Positions 24,767 through 38,108 of a DNA stretch of 64,000 nt are shown piece by piece. Source of the stretch: Pseudovirgaria hyperparasitica. Lineage: Eukaryota; Ascomycota; Dothideomycetes; Acrospermales; Acrospermaceae. How positions within the stretch are numbered: position 1 is the stretch's first letter; each line of letters opens with the position of its first letter. Location of the stretch: NCBI RefSeq assembly GCF_010093815.1, contig NW_022985556.1, forward strand, positions 628,941-692,940, in the 5' to 3' direction. The position numbers and the translations under genes are program-made. The notes beneath the pieces were generated by a model. It made no database searches and was not told where the DNA came from. It saw only the letters and a list, made by a program, of their open reading frames with translations.

Positions 24767-27700
24767 TTAGTCCTCATCATAATTTCCACTAATGTCATCA
24801 TCATCATCCTCCTCTTCCCCCTCCTCCCCCTCCTCCTCCTCATCATCATCATCATCACCGTCTTCTTCTTCTTCACTGAACTCGCCTCTTACCATCCCTT
24901 CACCAGTGTTGGCAGTGGAAGCGATCGATGAAACTGCGACACCTCCACCCCCCGCGAAGAATGCGTGTTTTTCGGTCAAGGGCCGTCCTTGGCAAACGTA
25001 ACCCATCGGTGTACTCAAAATATCTTGTCCATGACGGCGAAGAGCAAGATATGAAAGAAGAAATGGTGCGGGCCTAGGACAGAGAGATAGGACAGGCTCC
25101 GTGCTATCCGCTGCCGAGAGACTCTCGGTGCTAGTGTTGCTTGTCACGCTGCGAGAGCCGGAATCACTCGCCTGACTGCTTTCGTTCGCACCATGTGCAT
25201 CCCTCGTGACTAAGTTCTTGATGTATGTATACTCGCTGAAGTGGAAATACAAACGTCCGGCGAGGATGCCGAGCTCGGTTGTTAGCCATCGAGGCATCAC
25301 CAGTCCACTAGGAAGAGTTGGGAAGGCGTAAAAGGAAAGATCTGAGAATCTCAACATGCCTTTAGACACTGGAGCAGCGTATGTGATCAGATGCATGCTT
25401 GGATAGCGCTGCGAGAACAGGAGAGGAAGCACTGCCTCGGCTTCTTCGGGAATGATGACGAGTGCAGTGTACGTCTTGGAAGAGAAAAGGAGATATTCCA
25501 CGGGACGCTGCATGAAGATCAGCAATCCATTCTTCAAGTTCAATGTTTCTATGAAGATACTTACCAAGAAATTGTCCTTTCCCGCTTTCCCTTTCCTTTG
25601 CACTGTCCGCATGAACTCCAATGACACCCAGACCCTCGAACCTGCTGTGCTTAATCCATGCGCTTTTCCCAAGCTTGTCTGGACTAACACCTCTAGCGAT
25701 CTGAAATACCCACAGTCGTCAGGTAGACTTCCAGTCTGTACAAAAGACTTTATGGCTGGATGTAGTCCAGGGAATACTAATGCCGTGGCATGCCCCGGTG
25801 CTTGAACCTGCCGCACCTCCTGTATCTCCTGGGTGACTTGGCGCTCCTGTTCAACCTCCTCTAAAGCAGACGTACGTTGCGCATCCACCATGGCTGAACT
25901 ATTCTGGCGGCGATTGAAGTCGTCAACAAAAGGCTGGAGCGCGGGATGTTTGATTGAGCTGCGCTGCTGAAGGACTCGCTCAGGGGTTTCTGCATCGCCG
26001 TAAAGCTGCTCGAGAGTTTGCATCTCTGGATGTTGAATGGCGTCTAGAAGATTTTCACGCTGTTTGATGTCTGTGATTGCATTTCTATTTCTCGCAACTG
26101 CATCAAAGCGACGGCAAAAGTCTGTGCCTTGCGCGATGAAGAGACTTTGCATGTGCTCATTTGATCGGCAGGTCTGCTCTAGGAGCCACGAGACCACGTG
26201 GGATGAATCTATCTCTTCCTTTGACCGGGGCTTGCAGAAATCCACAATACTCTGGTGAACCTGTGGAGGTGCTATCCAGACGATGGACTGCGTAGTGCCG
26301 AGCTTTCGGAGGCGCATTGCCGCTAAGGGATATCAGCTAAGCGATACTCATACTAGAATGTGGAGAAAGACTTACCTTGGACTGTATGATCCTTTGTCTG
26401 GTCAAGGGCTAATGTCAATGCCCCTCGCGCGACTGATGGGAATTTCATATCCACGCCTCTCGTATGATTTTCATCAAGATAAACCAAGCAACCTTCAAAG
26501 TTGTCGACAAACGGTGTAGCCAATAATGGAGCCTTCCGACCACCTCTATATTGCACCCAAGCCCGATTGTCCTCGCCGAAGAATACAGCCGCCTTAGCCT
26601 CATGATCAATCTTGAGCCAAAGTTCGACGAGGCTCTTGTTGTCCATCTCCATGATGAACGCTCCAGCATCAATCAATATTCGAACTTTCATTGCTTTCAA
26701 ACTATGAAGTAAGTCTTCTTCTGTACTCCATCTCCCTCCTGTTTCAGCAATGTGATATTTCCGGTTGCGTGGATCGATGAGATACGTTAAGACCTCAGCG
26801 CTAGTTTGATGGAGTTCAGGCAAATCATTCTGGCTTATTGTAAGAGGCAGTAGTATCTTGTTGTCGTTGGTGCCACTGAAGCCCGTCGTAGCCGCGTTAG
26901 ACGGAAATAGGGGTAGATCCCAACCGCTCGACTGCAACTTGACCTTGAATTGTTTCGCGTGCTGAGGAAAGACAAAATTGTTCATGAAGTGATCGAGTAC
27001 ACCTTGGTTGTGTCTTAGGCATGTCCACAAATGGTGAATCTGCATCTTGTCGTCAAGGTTGATTACACTCCAGTGCTGTAGAGTTTCTGGTAGAAAAGCG
27101 GCTCCATTTGACCATCTGTCATACTCGAATGCAGCGTCATCGGCCTGGAGGACTAATCCGAGACCCTGTCTAAATTGCTCGATCGAAAGGCCTGTATAGT
27201 AGAAAGACAATATTGTCAGGACAATCGAAACGTCCGGATGCCCAAATTCAGACTGCTCTGAAGGTACTCCCTTGGCCTCGAATGGTACGGCAATCGGATC
27301 TCTCTTTGGGTGTAGTCCATATTGAGTGCCCCAGCGTTTCTTCAGACACAGCAAGAGAATCCTACACGAGAGCAACCCACGACATGCTAGAAGCGTTTTT
27401 CTGGCGCGTAATGGATCTTTGAAATACTTTAAAATCTGTTCGAATGCAGTCATTTCGAACTCTTCGCTATTGAGGATTAGGCGTATCTGTGAGCCCATCC
27501 AAAGAGGAACTTCGTTCTTGGTCTCTAGCAAAGGCGTCTTCATGTCGCTGATTTGCTCAATGAGGTGCTTATTCAAGGCATCTTCGACATCTTCATGGAG
27601 AATATACAGCAGAGGAAAGCCTTTTCCCCTAGCGACGAAGTCTATGTGCCTTGGATACTGCCTGACAAGTGCTGGTAGCTGATCTTGTACCATAGCAAGG

Positions 27701-30700
27701 AGCTCTTGAGCTATCTTCCAACGATAAGGGTGACCGTCAACAGCAACCTGGTTGCCACTCGGGTATACTAACTGTGTCTTTACAGCTAGGGAAAGATCAG
27801 ATTCGTCGAGAACATCTCGACAGTTTTGGTCGAGCCAATCTTGAAATCTCATCATATACATGGCTTCTTTCAAGTTCCCATCGACTAATCGCTGTCTGCC
27901 ACTCAGCTTGAATGACATCAAGTGCTCAGGAGCAGCTAGAATGATATCGCCGTCTTTCAAACATTCTTTGTGAAGCTTCTCAAATAAGCCTAGAATACCG
28001 CCTGTCGTCTTCGTTCTACGCGAGAAAGGGATATGAACGATTCGGCGGCCAATAAGGCCCCCCAGGCGGGACTGGAGAATTTGGGCTGTCTGCAACAACA
28101 GAGCCTTCGGGACAATGAGACGGACAAGTCGTTTTCCGTTCGCTAGCTCCGCAGCGACCATCGGCATGATGCAAGAAGTTTTACCTGCACGAAATCAACA
28201 GACGCAATTCGAAAGGACTACATTTCACGTACCACGACCCATGTTGAGCTGCAAGACCGTATTCTTTCCATTCCTCGGGTGTATCACCTCCTTTGCTACG
28301 TTGTGTTGCTCTCCACGTATCAATAAATTACTCTCAGCCTCCATCAAGAGCCATTCGGTATGGTCGCGTGGAGCCCATCCATAGTGACCGGGATTTTTCC
28401 ACTCTTCTAGAAGACTGTTTTGGTCAGACTTCAAAGCTGCGTCCTGCATTCTGAGCAGCCATTGTAATGTGGCAAGCTGACTTGCATACTCCAGAAGAAG
28501 ATCTCGAAGATCTTTATTAATGAGTTGCAAAGTCGAACTTCTTAATAACTCAAGAAGAGAGGTAGTTGTAGAGCAAGGCCAGAGACCTCCACGTCGAAGC
28601 CAGTCAGAAGTGACCATACTGCTATCAAGTGAATGACTCATGCTCTTGAACAGGGCACTCAAGACCTCACTCGTCTTATTGATACTGAGACCTATTAATT
28701 CAAGGCTCGGCGGCTTCGATAAAACACCAGAAGATGTCTCTCGATTTCTGAGGACACTCAGACTAGCTTCAAGATCCGCTCCATATCTAGCCCTGACATC
28801 GTTAAAGGATCTTGTGAAGTTGCAGAGTATCTTTTCAAGCTCTTTTTCCATCGCAGTCCGGTCATTTTCCACGGGCGCTGGCCGCTGTGGGCCAGATGGT
28901 CCATTCCGAGTGTCTGTGACCTGATTTAGAAAGGGTATGTGGACGACCTTATTTGGCTGGGGTTCCAAGCTTGCATCAGACGCAAGGGTCATCAGGGATG
29001 GGGTCAACTGTGCTGGAAGTAATTTTGATTCATGAACGGCCACGTACTGACCGGTCCAGACATGAGGAGTGGTAAAAGCGAGGGGTTTGTAATATCTATC
29101 CAGGATGGACTGCACCTGATCTACGAAGATAGATAGCCCTCTATTCCGAGAAAGTCGTTCCCATTCCGGTGTAATTCTTTCCAAAGCATCTTCCAGATCA
29201 ATGATAGTTGTCTCGAATCCATCGATAGATAACTCGGTGGTGGGCCATTGCCTACAGAAGAAGTCTGCCACTAGTTTGCTCTCTGCGACACACTTCGCGT
29301 GATGGTCTTCAGCTTCGATTTCCCTCTTGAACCTCCTGCCTTGCATTCGGCCCATTGGGGCTGGGTGGCTCTGAAGGATGAGTGCCTGTAGCGGTTTCTT
29401 TTTAGGGACTTCGTGATGCTTAAAGTCGGTGTATGAGTCTTCTTCGGGCCATGTGATACTCTCCATTTCGGGGATACGCGCAAACGCAGCTAGCATTTGA
29501 ATGGCGTCTATGCTTAGGTTCTTGTTGAATGATAAGACAGCAAGTCGATACATATTGTCATAGTTGAACACACCCTTGGCGTGGCTGAGTATGCGAGCAA
29601 GGCTGCCCCATTGTTGACCAAGGTCAACATCCATAACGGTAGCCAGAGTTAAGGTCTCGTGTCTGAGATCGTCCTTGAAACCACCTATCAGAGGAAATTT
29701 CTCAAAGACTTGTGCGAGAGTGCGAGGAAGATCTAGGTTGAACTCCTTCATGCACAACAAGACCACAGTTTGGTAGACCTCGGTGCTTCTATTTTCACTG
29801 AGCGCTTTGTCCCTGCTTGGATACTTCAGATCCACACAGAGGCTTTTGTTCTCAGTCAGTATTGAGGCACGTTCAAAGCGTTGTCTCTGACAAATTGCGC
29901 GATCTCTCAGATAGTCAGGCTCAGACTGTGTATACAGATCTTTTCCTGTATTTTGAATGAATGAATCTAACTCTTGAGAGCGACGCAGAATTGATGACAC
30001 GGCGTCAAAGAGGCGATCTCCTTGAATTGAGACAGTCAAGTCGTCTTTCCATGTACACCTCTGAAGTCGTTTCATTCCCGTGGGGTAAAATTCACGAGAA
30101 GGACAAAGATTCGCAATATCGCCGAGTATTGAGATAGGCACCGAATTTAGAGAAGTCCAGGGTGAAGCCTGGCCCGATTGCAATATGGCTAGAGCCTCTT
30201 CTTGTCCAGTCCGACCAGTGAGTACATCTGGCAATACGAACGACGTGTATGCATGATATCTGGCCTTGAGATAGATTAACAAAGGCTCCGGGGCACAGGT
30301 CAAGCGACCCAGGACTTTGTCAATATTGAATCGCGCATATGTAGACGTGCTGGCTGCTGTGACGGAAACGTGCATGCCTTGCCGCTCAAATATTAATGGA
30401 CCGGTTGATGTTATTATGCTACGCTGCTCGTAGTTCAACGGGTTTCGTAAAACGATTTTGCTCCTCAATCCATAGAATGTACCCGGGTCCTGATTAGGGT
30501 CAATCTCAGACTGGAGCTCTTTTGATTCAAATAGTCTATTCCGATTAAGAAAGAACGTCAGATCTAGATAGCGAAGCTCTACACACAAACTTCCACGAGC
30601 AGGTTGATAGGCGGTGATCCGCTCCGGGATTTCGAAGCCGCCGAAGATTTGAGTAATTTGGGAGAATAGCCTGGACTGTGGGCTAACTAATCTGACACAC

Positions 30701-33700
30701 CGGCGCTTCGCGGTAGCAGAATTCATGTCGACTACCCAATCACTCGCGATTGTCTTCCAGACATGAGGCTTTCGTCGCGTCTCCAGACGACCGGAGTCTA
30801 GTTTCAGCCAGTGGACGCAGTCGTCAAGGAGGCTGGCGGGTAAATCGAATCCTGTATCATCTTTGAATAGCCGCCGAGGTATAAACTCATGCAGACCATC
30901 CTCTGACCAGGCTTGAATGATGACTCTGTCCCCTTTTGTACCGAAGTATACTTCGTGGCCTTGCATTCTAGTTCCGAGACGATAGCTCATACCGTTGAAG
31001 GTAGCCGGGAATGTTAACAAGTGTTGTTGTCCAAAGAGATCCTGTACATCTGCTGATGAGCTGATCTCATTAGGGAGCCTCCCAAGAGGTTTGCCATTCA
31101 CAAGGAGGTAGCCTTCGAGGAAATGATATTGGATATTATCCTCGACGACTCTGCCATTAAGCTGGCGGCGAAATACTGCTGTGACCCAATGCTCGTATGG
31201 TGGCAACTGAAGTACCCAAGTGGCGTTTCGGTCACTTACGGAGTGAGGCTCTCCCCATGTCGCTTTGATAGCTGTCTCAACTTCGACCTGATACAGCAGC
31301 AAAGCAATAACAAGTTGAGGTCTGAGCGCCTGAACCATTTTCAGGTCAGCAGTCGCAAAGTTCTGCAAAGAGCTTGGTAGGTCTTTGATAGCAACCACAA
31401 AGTTTGCTCTTAATGCTAAAGATGCCTGTATGAAGACATTGACATCTTCGGCGGTCATTTCTGTGGCTGAGCTAGCCATATGGGCGAACGTACGACGACA
31501 AAGGATAGCAGCCCAAAACCCGTATGTCGTAGCTACGTCGACAGTGCTTGGATCCGTTGCATTCATGATCTGTGTTCGAAGTATTGTTGCCCACTTCAAA
31601 GTTGTTTTCCGTGCCGTTCCTAGTAGCTCCAAGGCAATCGTACGATATGCTTTCGGGGACATTTCAATGACGCGCAAGAGCAAGATAATGATAACTGCCA
31701 TGCAATTGTGCTCTCGCCAATTGGATTCAATAATGGAGAGTTTCTGTTCAAGAGCTTCGAGAAGGCATTCGCAAAATTGGGACTCTTGTAAGAAGTGATG
31801 ATGATCCATAGCCTTTCCCTTGACCTTAGTCAAAGGCCCGACCTGCAGAGAAAGTTGCGTCAAAACTAACATCGTGTCTTCAGAGCTGAAATTGATATTA
31901 GTAGAGCTCAGTTCGACTAGTATTGCCATCCACCGTAGTTTCATAGTGGACAGCAACTTCTGATAAGATGCGAATTCCATCTTCGAAATACCTGCTGGGC
32001 ATTTAGTCTGTCCAGCGACAATCTCATATGAACTCGGTCCTGTAACAGTGGCTGGAGGGTGTTGGGGTACTTCTATGACGGTATTGATGATACATCGAGG
32101 AACATGGATACCAAAGAGGTGCTGTAGCGTAGGTGGAAGGTTGAGGTCATCCACCCATATTTTCGCCTCCGAGTCATAGTATGCGAACTTGAGACCATTA
32201 GGTAGGAGGATATCCTTCAACTCAACTTTCATTCTTTGTGAGCTGAAGTGTGTCTGCAGAAAAGACTTCTTCTGAGAGGCAAGCGTAATCGACGTAGATC
32301 GTTTTCTTCGGTATGGCCCTAATTGTGAATAGTTGTCCAATTCCATGGAAGGGACTGAGGACTGCACTGGCCTACCTGGGTATGCCAGATCAAGCAAGAT
32401 CTTCCAGACCACCTGTCGATACATTTCAATGTGGTGTGGAGTGCCTAGCTCAAAGACAGTGACACCGCTCTGCACTTCGTCGGCGGACAAGTAGTCCTCA
32501 TGGCAAGTCATCTTCATGCGCTTCTGCATTCGCCAGTGCCAGCAACGGGTACAACCCTTGACGATACGAGCTCCATTCATGTCAGTCCTGCAGACGCACG
32601 ACCCTTTTGAGGCACCTTTGGCGTGCATATCATACTCGGTGCATGCCTCAGCCCACTCCCTTTCTTTGGCTACGCGGCGTTTTGTGCTGGTCTTCTGTAT
32701 CTTTGCTCGGAGAGCCTGTAGATCTGGTTGTTCAGATACGAAATTTACAGCAAAGCATTGGTCGTCTATTGAACTCAACATGTTCCTTCCCGGATAACGA
32801 CAATTCTGCTTTCGATCGAACATGTACTCTTGTATTACGCGAAGGCGCTCTTGATCTATCCGGAGTGAAAGTTGTAATACATTAAGAAGTTCTGGTGTGA
32901 ACATAATATCATATTGCACGGTGAGAGGACAGGCTACTGCAAGCCACTTGTCCATCTCAGCCCATAGATCGAATACACTCAGGACAAATATGCTGCGCTG
33001 GTCGGGACCAAGATGGAGCGGCTCAATCCGCGCGAACATACCGAGAATGTCTTTCGCGAGGCTGATAACCCTATCTTCAGGTGACACAGTACAGGTCAGG
33101 CTGCGAAGGGTGCGGCACCTAATGTGATCTTCCATTAGAGCGAGGCTATAGTACAGCTCGGCTTCGATGTGCGCTTCTCCCATCTTAATGCTAAACTCTG
33201 GTTGCGCATTTAAGGATTGCACGAGATCAATATTGAAATGAAGAGATCGTATGCGCTCCTCAAGATATGCTTTACTGCGGGGCATTGGTAGGATCAAATC
33301 CGAGTCACTAGCAAACCTAGACAACATCGGTATCTTTCGAGTGATTACACGTTTGTACGAAGTCCAAGCATTGCCAAAAGTTTCGTTTGCTTGGTCTATG
33401 ACGTCCTGGAAGTAGCCACGGGCATTGTTCAGTAATGTTTGAGCGTCCCCTGAGACGCAGCCTTCAAGCTTGGCAAGACGGCGACATAGCTTGGTCCGGA
33501 GCAGAACGGACAATTCGATATGCAGTACACCTGACCCATCGCGTAGGAGTTCGGCTAGAAGGACACAACCAAGCAGCTTGTAGTAGGTTTTTCCCATCAT
33601 ATCTCCAAGTGCCCTGTACAGTTGTAGTTGAGACGTGACTCTAAGACCAAGCCACAATGGTGCTCGTCTCCAAGGAATCTCCGACGTTCCAAAGTTTACG

Positions 33701-34431
33701 TCATCGTTCACTCGTTTCTGTATTCCAGTTGGCTCCACGGGGCTGCCTAGCCCTTCAAGAATAGCCATGAGGCATTGGCTTACGAGAGCAGGATCCTTTG
33801 TATCTCTGGACTCGGCAACCGACGCTTTCGCCTTGTCTGCACGCGCAGAGAATGAGCTCAGAGACTCTCTATTGGCCTGCTCTAGGTATCTGGCGAGATT
33901 GGATCGAAAGTGAGGATTGACAAACTCGGCTTGTGGTACTTCTACTGCTCGACCCGGAAAGTCCCAAAGAAGAGCGCCTTTGCTTGCGAGGACATGGGTT
34001 GACTGCGGAGACAGCTCGAACACTTCAATGATGATATTCTGATTTTTTCCGTCACTGTGCGTCCCGTTAGGAAGGAGTTTGTAAACAAGTAGCGATCAAG
34101 AATACCTGTTGGGCTTGCTGATAATCAAAGCAGAATTTTGTTCTCGCAAGTGGTACAAAACCATTGAACCAGCGCCCGACTCTTCAAATGAATTGAGTAC
34201 TTGATCAACGTCGAGATTACATTTCGACAGTTGCAGACTATGCTGTAGAGAGCTCGAGACGGTGGCCAAGGGCTCGGTGGGATGAGAACGTAGCAAGGCT
34301 TGAAGTGTAGTACAGGCATGGATGAGCCGTTCGAAAAGAGCGACCTCAGTTTCTTCCAGTCTCGGATCTTGATGATCGGGGAGTCTTGGCGGTAAGACAA
34401 TATGGTTATACACAGTTTCGATCGAAGCCAT
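24767..34431 (-). CDS. Giant DUF6606-DUF3638-DUF3645 protein, 3151 aa
   Basis: Five exons: 34431-34106, 34054-28233, 28184-26376, 26322-25565 and 25507-24767. All introns are short (51, 48, 53 and 57 nt) with GT..AG ends and keep phase. The N-terminus (YNHIVLPPRLP) fits the DUF6606 start. A Cys cluster (CVC ... GCTRCWHW) lies in the middle. The second intron falls inside a Walker-A-like loop, and splicing gives NMGRGKTS near residue 2050. LDESDLSL follows as a Walker-B-like motif (DUF3638). DUF3645 is marked by YGLHPKRDPIAVPF and SEFGHPDVSI. The C-terminus is an acidic Glu/Asp tail coded by GAA/GAT/GAG triplets (24,770-24,880). The family is often labelled ubiquitinyl hydrolase-like in databases, but no Cys protease site is evident; the P-loop motifs suggest NTP use. 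Substrate unknown. Confidence 0.9.
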
Positions 34432-36182
34432 TCTGATAAAGATAGAGAACTTGATAAGATAGACGAAGAAGAAGAATTGATGTAGAGAAGATCGTGAGAA
34501 GGTCGCGAGAATAGGATAGAAAACAAACAGCGGTGAAGGTTCGTTAGCAAGGATTGTTGGAGTCACTCCAAAACCAGCAGAGAAAATCTGCATGCAATTT
34601 GCGGCCTGACGGGAAGATACAGCGCCGAGGTATCACAAGAATGGGCATAAGCGAATGAAGACCAGTGATCTGCGAGGCAAACACTGGGGAGCGAATGCTG
34701 GTGCGTGATTAAAGCCACAGACGGGAAGAGAGGTGAAAGTGGATGACCTGACCTTGTAATATAACAAAGACTTTGTTTGAAGTTGATGCTTCGCATTTGG
34801 GAAGTGTAAGCTGACACGCTGATCGACCTGGGATCTGTAGAAAGCTCACCTCTTTGCAGTGCTCACTTCTGCTCCAGCACTCGACCATTGTATAACCATA
34901 AACGTTGCCATATATGTTCCGTTGTACTGTACTGATGTATCTTATTCTGCAGTGTTCATCGTGTTGAAAACAAAAAGCTAGTTCATATGCTCAGTGTCAG
35001 AGTTGAGATTAGCAGTGAGAAGAAGGCTCATCGTCGAGCTTCTACCGCTGAAGGCTTCAAGATCCACCTCGAACAGACTGTTCCTACTCTGATAGTAGAT
35101 AGAATACCAGAACACTGAGAATTGAAATTCAGAGCTGAGTGTCGCTGGACACTACGGCGCTGTTGCGACAAATACTAGAAGCAGCCTTTTGTCTAGAAAA
35201 CACACATGGCGCAGTGATAAAGAAGAAACCTGAAACAAGGCTGAAGTACTTCTTTCGTCCATACTCCCCACACAGAAGTAGCAGCGCTCGTTCCTTCCTT
35301 CCTACCTTTCTTCCTTGCCACCTCACGTCACCTACCTAAGGTATATTTGCTCACAGCTAGGACTTTCCCGAGGTCTCGAAAGTGACTACTGAGAATACAT
35401 CAAAGACAGCAAGTTGACCATATCTCACATGCCTTAAACTGCGCTCACTCGACAGCCCCCTCACCTCAGACTGCCATTTGTACTTGTCACACAAACTGGC
35501 AGGAGTCTAGCTGCAGCATCCGACAAGCCGAAACTTCCATTACGCATGAGAGAGCTATTGCCTGGGTTTACCATATGCAAAGGTGTAGCAGCAGACGATT
35601 GTTTGATGGAGTGGAGAGGTGACCGTTATGGTTGTATACCCTCTTTGAGAGCAAATGGTTTGTTAGAACCTGGTTGATAAGTCGGGGCTTTAAGAGATGG
35701 TGAAAAGATTCGTGCTGGACGGGTGGTGGACGAGTGAGGGTGGTGGGCGGTGGGTTAGTTGGCTGAAGAGCCGCTCATGTTGCCAAGAAGAGTCCGGTCT
35801 GACTAGGAGAAGAAGATAATGGAAATTGAAGTCGTACCTTTGGCATTGAAGAGAAATGCAATGTCTCAAGAGTAGAAAGAGACATGATCTTAGCAAGGAG
35901 AGCGAGACTCGAGAGTGATGTCACAAGGAAAGGTATCACGAAGAAGAAGAGAGAAGACGACTTGGAGAGAAGAAGACGCAGAACTTTTGATTGAAGCGCA
36001 CTATGCGCAAATGACAACGAGAACCGCAAGCAAACAGCAAAAAAGAAAAAGAAAAACCCGGCAAAAGTCCAACGCAAACAAGCAACCACACCAAACAAAC
36101 AACAGAAGAAAAGACACCCTGCAATGCATTTCAGTCCACCCAAGCTTCCGGCTCTTGCAATGACGCGACGACGACGAGGGCT
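34432..36182. other. Long intergenic region
   Basis: About 1.75 kb. It contains the leader and promoter of the giant gene (pyrimidine-rich on the minus strand at about 34,440-34,560) and the 3' region of the next gene. An A-rich stretch lies at about 35,910-36,110. No supported gene. Confidence 0.45.
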
Positions 36183-38099
36183 CTACTCAAACTTGCGCGT
36201 GAAGTCATGCGAGTAGGTCTCCTTGGCCACTCGTCGCCGCTCGCCATTCTCACCTCGCTCCGTGCGGATGTACTCCTCCTGGACACGCGTGCCCACCGAT
36301 CGTCCTTCAGCCCTGGCCTTCTGGGCCTCAACCGCCTTCGCAGCGGCTCTCTTCTGCTCGTCATCGTAGATGACTTGCGGGTTGTTCCAGCCAGAGAGCG
36401 CGGCGGACTGCGAGGGCGGCGGGCGGACGGCGGGCTTGGCTGAAGGCGGAGGCACCTTCTTGGCGGCGGAAGATGCGCCGGCGGGAGTCGAGGAGGCCAG
36501 TCCGTTCCGGGACTGGGCGTGGGCGTTCTTGCCGCGGCGCGAACGCTTTGGCTTTGGGGCCGGGGTGGAGGGTGCGGCGGGTGCGGCGGGTGCGCGTGAG
36601 GGCATCACCACATCGTCGAGCGCCCTGCCCTTACCTTTGTCCGCCTTACCTACAAAGGACCCCTTGCTAGGGGGCCCCGAGGAGTGGTGGGACGTCGGAG
36701 CCGGGGAGGGTGATGCGACGGAGTTGTGCTCCTCCTTACCTACGAAGGTCCCCTTGCTAGGGGGGCCCGAAGAGAGGCAGGAGCTTGGTGATGTTCCGGA
36801 CGCGACACCGGACGCGGCAGCTTTCAGGGCAGCTGCGGCCCTTGCCTCCTTCGCGCGAAGGAACGGCGAACGGAGGTGTGGCGGGATGAACGCCGGCTTG
36901 ACGGTGGTTGGAGTTGGCTTAGACTCCAGAGGTGCTTCAGGCACGTTGCCCTCGAGGGACAACGCGGGCACATCGTTGTCAGCGACCACGACAACGTGTG
37001 CGGAGGGCGGAGGCGAGGTGGCGAGAGGGAGACCGGGCGAGGCGGGGCGAGGCGAGGAGGGAGCAGGGGAAAGAGGTGCAGAGGGGACAGGTGAGAGGGG
37101 GAGAGGGAGAGTAGAGAGAGGAGAGGAGGGGACGGGCGCCGGCGAAGCTTCGACTTCTGGTGTCGAGAGTCGATGTTGTTGAAGGGCGGCGAGATCCGCC
37201 ACCGTCCTCTGGAGCTGCTCCAGCTGTTCCTTCGTCGCGTCACCGGCCTTGACAGAGCCGGCGACGACTTCCTCTCGCAGGGCGTCGACCTGCCTGGAGG
37301 TTGACTTCTGGATTTCAGTGGAGCCAGCCTCCACTGCTTCTCTGACGCTTTGTCGAAGCGTTTCCGTCTGCGCGAGAGCAAGCTCGCGTGTGGCCTTCAC
37401 CACGCCGCTCACTTGATCGTGCAGACGATCGAATTGAAGCTTTGTGGAGGCCGCTGCAAGGCCTCTCTCCTTCTTCATCTCCGCGACCAGAGCCTCCAGC
37501 TCTGACCGCTGCGTGTCCATCTGCGCAGTCTGCCTGCCCAGCTGATCTGCCTGACGATCCAGGCGGGCGACCAACTCGTTCTCTCTGAGGACGCTGCTCC
37601 GAAGCAGCGTGAGGGAGAAAATCGATATGGCGAGAAGGGTCGCCGATCCCAGAGCCATCATCACGGTGACGTGAGAGGATGAAATGGCTGGCTCTGGTTG
37701 CTGGGCCAGCACCGCATGGGCGGGAAGGGGATTTGCGGTGGGAGGGGGTGGTGCGAGGTTGACTCCGGTTTGACGGCGAACCGTCGTGGCCTGGGCGGAG
37801 GTAGCGTTGCCATTGACGATGGCTGTCACGCTGATTGAGATGCTCTCACCGCAGAGCATGCCATAGATGCATGAAGATGGGGATTTGCCATCTATGGCAC
37901 AGCTCTGAAACTTGCGGCCAATTCCTTGCATGTACTGCACTGTCTCGCTGGGCAGCTTAACGATAGCCGCATCTTGATAGAACGCTGCGACTTGAGGAAA
38001 CTGATTGTGCACAGCTACACCGGTTCCGACGGCAACAGTTCCACCCACTACCGCTGTGGCAAGGGCTTTCGCCCACAACCCAAGATCCGACCAGTGCAT
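36183..38099 (-). CDS. Two-TM coiled-coil, proline-rich protein of unknown function
   Basis: The first good ATG is at 38099, giving 638 residues in one coding exon. A longer frame to 38201 starts with TTG and crosses a well-formed intron, so it was rejected. Residues about 12-30 (ALATAVVGGTVAVGTGVAV) and 144-166 (a helix ending in LTLLRSS) are likely membrane spans; the part between them has four Cys and an NAT glycosylation site, consistent with a lumenal loop. Residues about 175-295 form a Gln/Arg-rich coiled coil. Then comes a Pro/Ser-rich linker with a duplicated block, SSGPPSKG[TS]FVGK, about 40 residues apart, and a basic RRGKN segment. The charged C-terminus (EEYIRTERGENGERRR) looks conserved. 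No named domain recognised. Confidence 0.8.
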   Translation of the reverse strand: MHWSDLGLWAKALATAVVGGTVAVGTGVAVHNQFPQVAAFYQDAAIVKLPSETVQYMQGIGRKFQSCAIDGKSPSSCIYGMLCGESISISVTAIVNGNATSAQATTVRRQTGVNLAPPPPTANPLPAHAVLAQQPEPAISSSHVTVMMALGSATLLAISIFSLTLLRSSVLRENELVARLDRQADQLGRQTAQMDTQRSELEALVAEMKKERGLAAASTKLQFDRLHDQVSGVVKATRELALAQTETLRQSVREAVEAGSTEIQKSTSRQVDALREEVVAGSVKAGDATKEQLEQLQRTVADLAALQQHRLSTPEVEASPAPVPSSPLSTLPLPLSPVPSAPLSPAPSSPRPASPGLPLATSPPPSAHVVVVADNDVPALSLEGNVPEAPLESKPTPTTVKPAFIPPHLRSPFLRAKEARAAAALKAAASGVASGTSPSSCLSSGPPSKGTFVGKEEHNSVASPSPAPTSHHSSGPPSKGSFVGKADKGKGRALDDVVMPSRAPAAPAAPSTPAPKPKRSRRGKNAHAQSRNGLASSTPAGASSAAKKVPPPSAKPAVRPPPSQSAALSGWNNPQVIYDDEQKRAAAKAVEAQKARAEGRSVGTRVQEEYIRTERGENGERRRVAKETYSHDFTRKFE

Positions 38100-38108
38100 C
38101 TCGGGATG

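Noticed and set aside
24787-24890. Plus-strand poly-Ser frame
   Set aside because: It is the antisense of the acidic Glu/Asp tail of the giant protein.
34432-34593. N-terminal extension of the giant protein to 34593
   Set aside because: The extra residues are Phe/Ser-rich leader-like translation; the family start MASIETVYNHIVLPP begins at 34431.
36370-37182. 270-codon open frame on the plus strand
   Set aside because: It lies opposite the coding exon of the two-TM coiled-coil protein in a GC-rich, Pro-rich part, where the antisense stays open by composition.
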